Assembly (NCBI GenBank): GCA_017513085.1
Contig: JAFWDK010000015.1
Coordinates: 1 to 64,000 of the forward strand
DNA from: Clostridiales bacterium
Lineage (GTDB): Bacteria; Bacillota; Clostridia; Saccharofermentanales; Saccharofermentanaceae
Reading direction: 5' to 3'
DNA length: 64,000 nucleotides
The position numbers and the translations under genes are program-made. Positions within the stretch are counted from its first letter, which is position 1; each line of letters starts with the position of its first letter. The notes beneath the pieces are model-generated. The model did not search any database. It was not told the origin of the DNA and saw only the letters and a list, made by a program, of their open reading frames with translations. This document shows, one piece after another, positions 62,256-64,000 of the stretch.

Positions 62256-62957
62256 TCACACCTTCCGCATCCTGGCGACGTTCCTGTTCATAACTTTTCT
62301 TCCGTAGTGAACATAGGCGAAGTCCTTTACTTTGCTCCATGTCTGCTTGTGAAGGGTGAAGAAAGTATCCGGATCATCGAAGGTTCCGAAGTCTTTCACC
62401 ATCGATGCATTTTGTACGAAAAGATCCTGTCCCCGCCAGGTCAGATCCAATTCTGTCAAGTCCGGGACCGAGATGGCATATTTCTGAAATGGCCCTTTCT
62501 CCGGGTTCTCCTTCTTCTTCACGCCCTGCACATAGGCATCGTCCGTGATCACGCCCTCCAGTGCGATCCATTTCCCGTCATAGAAAACCTCCACCCAGGT
62601 ATGGGCGATCGTCTTCGGTGCCAGGATCGAGATGATGCCCGAGGTCGCTCCTCTCTGAAAGCACTTGCTGACTTCCGATCCGTGCAGGCGGCAGGGGATC
62701 CCACATCCGCGAAAGAGCGCCATGAGAAGTGTCGCCTTCGTGTTGCACTGGCCATATCCATCTGCGAGTACTTCTTCTGCGGTAAGTGTGTCAGAGCGGT
62801 TATATCCGAAAAGGATCTCATTTCGGACATAGTCATAGATCGCGCCGATCCGATTATAGGTGTCGAGATCTTTCCATCCACGGGATTCGATCAGATTCTG
62901 GATCGGTGCGGCGTCATAGTTTACCATCGGGGTTTTCTTAAGATATTTATTTTCCAT
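62256..62957 (-). CDS. Transglutaminase-like cysteine protein
   Basis: 233 residues from ATG 62957 (AGAGG six bases upstream). Catalytic triad in the usual order: Cys in GYGQCNTKATLLMALFRG, His in IAHTWVEVFY and Asp in the following strand region. No signal peptide, so cytoplasmic. Such stand-alone transglutaminase-fold proteins in Firmicutes are peptidase- or amidase-like but poorly characterised. Confidence 0.88.
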   Translation of the reverse strand: MENKYLKKTPMVNYDAAPIQNLIESRGWKDLDTYNRIGAIYDYVRNEILFGYNRSDTLTAEEVLADGYGQCNTKATLLMALFRGCGIPCRLHGSEVSKCFQRGATSGIISILAPKTIAHTWVEVFYDGKWIALEGVITDDAYVQGVKKKENPEKGPFQKYAISVPDLTELDLTWRGQDLFVQNASMVKDFGTFDDPDTFFTLHKQTWSKVKDFAYVHYGRKVMNRNVARMRKV

Positions 62958-63061
62958 ACTGTGCCTCTTTTCTATAGCCGCCTCATGCCCGCGTGCCCTT
63001 GGTTCGGGCATCGCGCGCCGGGCGCTCTTTCTTTTCTGGCATCAGTATAGAAAATCCCGGA

Positions 63062-63811
63062 TTAATAAACTTTCAGAAATTCGCTATCTTTTATGGTGCT
63101 TCTTGCCGGAAGTCCCATGAGTCTTTTTACCGTGGAGGCAAAATGCGATGGCGAGTCAAAGCCCGCATCCATCGCGGCATCGGTGATCTTCCTGCCGCTT
63201 AAGATATCCTGGAAAACTCTCTCCAGCTGGTGAAGAAGCAGATAGTCTTTCAAGGTGATCCCCACCTGCTCAGAGAAAAGATGCGACAGGCGGGACGAAG
63301 AAAGGTGCAGTTCTTCCGCAAAATGATCGACAGAGTGATCCGTGCAGCTGCAGTTTTCCAGCATGGAAAGGAATGCCGTGATCCGCTCATCCAGCTGCTT
63401 CTCAGAAGATCCGGCACCGACAAATTCATAGAGCTTCTCCATCAGATTCGTGTACGATTCTTTGGAAAATGCACTTGTCAGAGATCGCGCAAGTTCGATC
63501 AGTTTATCTACCTTCTTTTCATCTAGGATATAGTATTCGTTCCCGCTAAGAAGCATGCTCAGTTTCCGCCCCATATCCGAGGCAGGTTCGATCACGCAGG
63601 TAAAAAGAAGACCGCCACTAAACTTTACGGCATGCTTCACGTTCACATTCACAAAAAGGCACCGGTCGTGGATCTTCTCCTTTCCCACTTTCATCTCCGG
63701 AGTGCCGTGAAGAAACAGGAAAAACTGGATCATGCCGTGACTGTGTGTCGCGGCTTCCAGATGATCCGTGAGTGAAGCGATCTTATCGATATCCCAGTAG
63801 ATCCGGTTCAT
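63062..63811 (-). CDS. AraC-family transcriptional regulator
   Basis: 249 residues. The N-terminal cupin-like ligand domain has a HSHGMIQFFLFLHG start. The C-terminal double helix-turn-helix (about 150-245) has VDHFAEELHLSSSRLSHLFSEQVG and ITDAAMDAGFDSPSHFASTVKRLMG. Likely controls a neighbouring gene, either the transglutaminase downstream or the gene cut by the window edge upstream. Confidence 0.92.
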   Translation of the reverse strand: MNRIYWDIDKIASLTDHLEAATHSHGMIQFFLFLHGTPEMKVGKEKIHDRCLFVNVNVKHAVKFSGGLLFTCVIEPASDMGRKLSMLLSGNEYYILDEKKVDKLIELARSLTSAFSKESYTNLMEKLYEFVGAGSSEKQLDERITAFLSMLENCSCTDHSVDHFAEELHLSSSRLSHLFSEQVGITLKDYLLLHQLERVFQDILSGRKITDAAMDAGFDSPSHFASTVKRLMGLPARSTIKDSEFLKVY

Positions 63812-63855
63812 GTTTTTCCTTTCTATTCATTCACTAACAGCCTGTGCGCCGGGCA

Positions 63856-64000
63856 TCAGAAAAGGTCCAGCGAACTGTCCAGATAGATCTCTTCTCTTAC
63901 TTTCAGCTGATATTCCGGCTTCGTCATATAGTATAGCAGGAACTCCAGGACAATGGCGCTTCCGAGGCTTCTTCCCTCAATCTTAAAGTGGGAAAAACCG
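63856..64000 (-). CDS. C-terminal end of a peptidase-U32-like protein (cut by window edge)
   Basis: Only the last 47 residues are visible: GFSHFKIEGRSLGSAIVLEF, then a tail LLYYMTKPEYQLKVREEIYL ending in DLF. FKIEGR and a following YYM-KPEY segment are typical of U32-family (UbiU/YhbU-like) C-terminal regions. The assignment rests on this short match. Confidence 0.45.
   Translation of the reverse strand, partial: GFSHFKIEGRSLGSAIVLEFLLYYMTKPEYQLKVREEIYLDSSLDLF

Overview
The window looks like the chromosome of a Gram-positive, strictly anaerobic, plant-fibre-fermenting Clostridia member (Oscillospiraceae/Saccharofermentans-like is my guess; the sequence alone does not fix the genus). The grounds are a family-9 cellulase with two CBM3 modules, an acetate-forming pta-ackA operon, an [FeFe]-hydrogenase maturase (HydE), an LTA-synthase-like enzyme, AGGAGG-type ribosome sites, and uronate and pentose catabolism. 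No rRNA, tRNA, CRISPR array, phage or transposase gene was seen.

Layout. 1-5.2 kb: a surface leucine-rich-repeat protein cut by the left edge, pta-ackA, and a small membrane protein. 5.3-11.8 kb: a chain LtaS-like enzyme > DEAD-box helicase > membrane-anchored GH9 cellulase. 12.0-14.3 kb: deoB-deoC-cdd nucleoside salvage. 14.5-18.3 kb: one very large polytopic membrane protein. 18.3-33.8 kb: a glucuronate utilisation region. It holds kdgK-kdgA, divergent uxaC, a three-gene sugar ABC importer, an SGNH-type acetylesterase, a YesL-like membrane protein, and uxuA-uxuB-gntR-fkbM. Together these form a complete route from D-glucuronate to pyruvate and glyceraldehyde-3-phosphate. A shared operator, ACTAG-N4-CTAGT, lies in the promoters of the importer and uxu operons and, in degenerate form, between the esterase and YesL-like genes. 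The natural candidate regulator is the GntR/FCD protein encoded in the uxu operon.

34-45 kb: a zinc-ribbon membrane protein with a 56-residue overlapping partner, galK plus a metallophosphatase, a decayed ABC-ATPase remnant abutting a strikingly regular hairpin array, a DUF4428 protein with a Gln-rich repeat tract, a DUF2130 coiled-coil protein, and a PhoR/PhoB pair divergent from a Na/Pi symporter with Pho-box-like repeats between. 45-55 kb: HydE and a histidine phosphatase, an AI-2E-family transporter, an HExxH protein, a LacI-type-sensor/GGDEF fusion, an XRE regulator with an ABC exporter, and cysK.

55-64 kb: a long run of genes on the minus strand that includes a class-M sirtuin (SirTM) overlapping a DUF1848 protein, a zinc-type macrodomain, and a RelB/YafQ-like toxin-antitoxin pair, with its own promoter and operator, wedged between them. 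This ADP-ribosylation group and the 42/51-bp hairpin array at 38 kb are the two best candidates for undescribed biology. The run continues through VOC, MBL, nitrilase, a DUF3795-RpiB fusion, GNAT, transglutaminase and AraC genes to a protein cut by the right edge.
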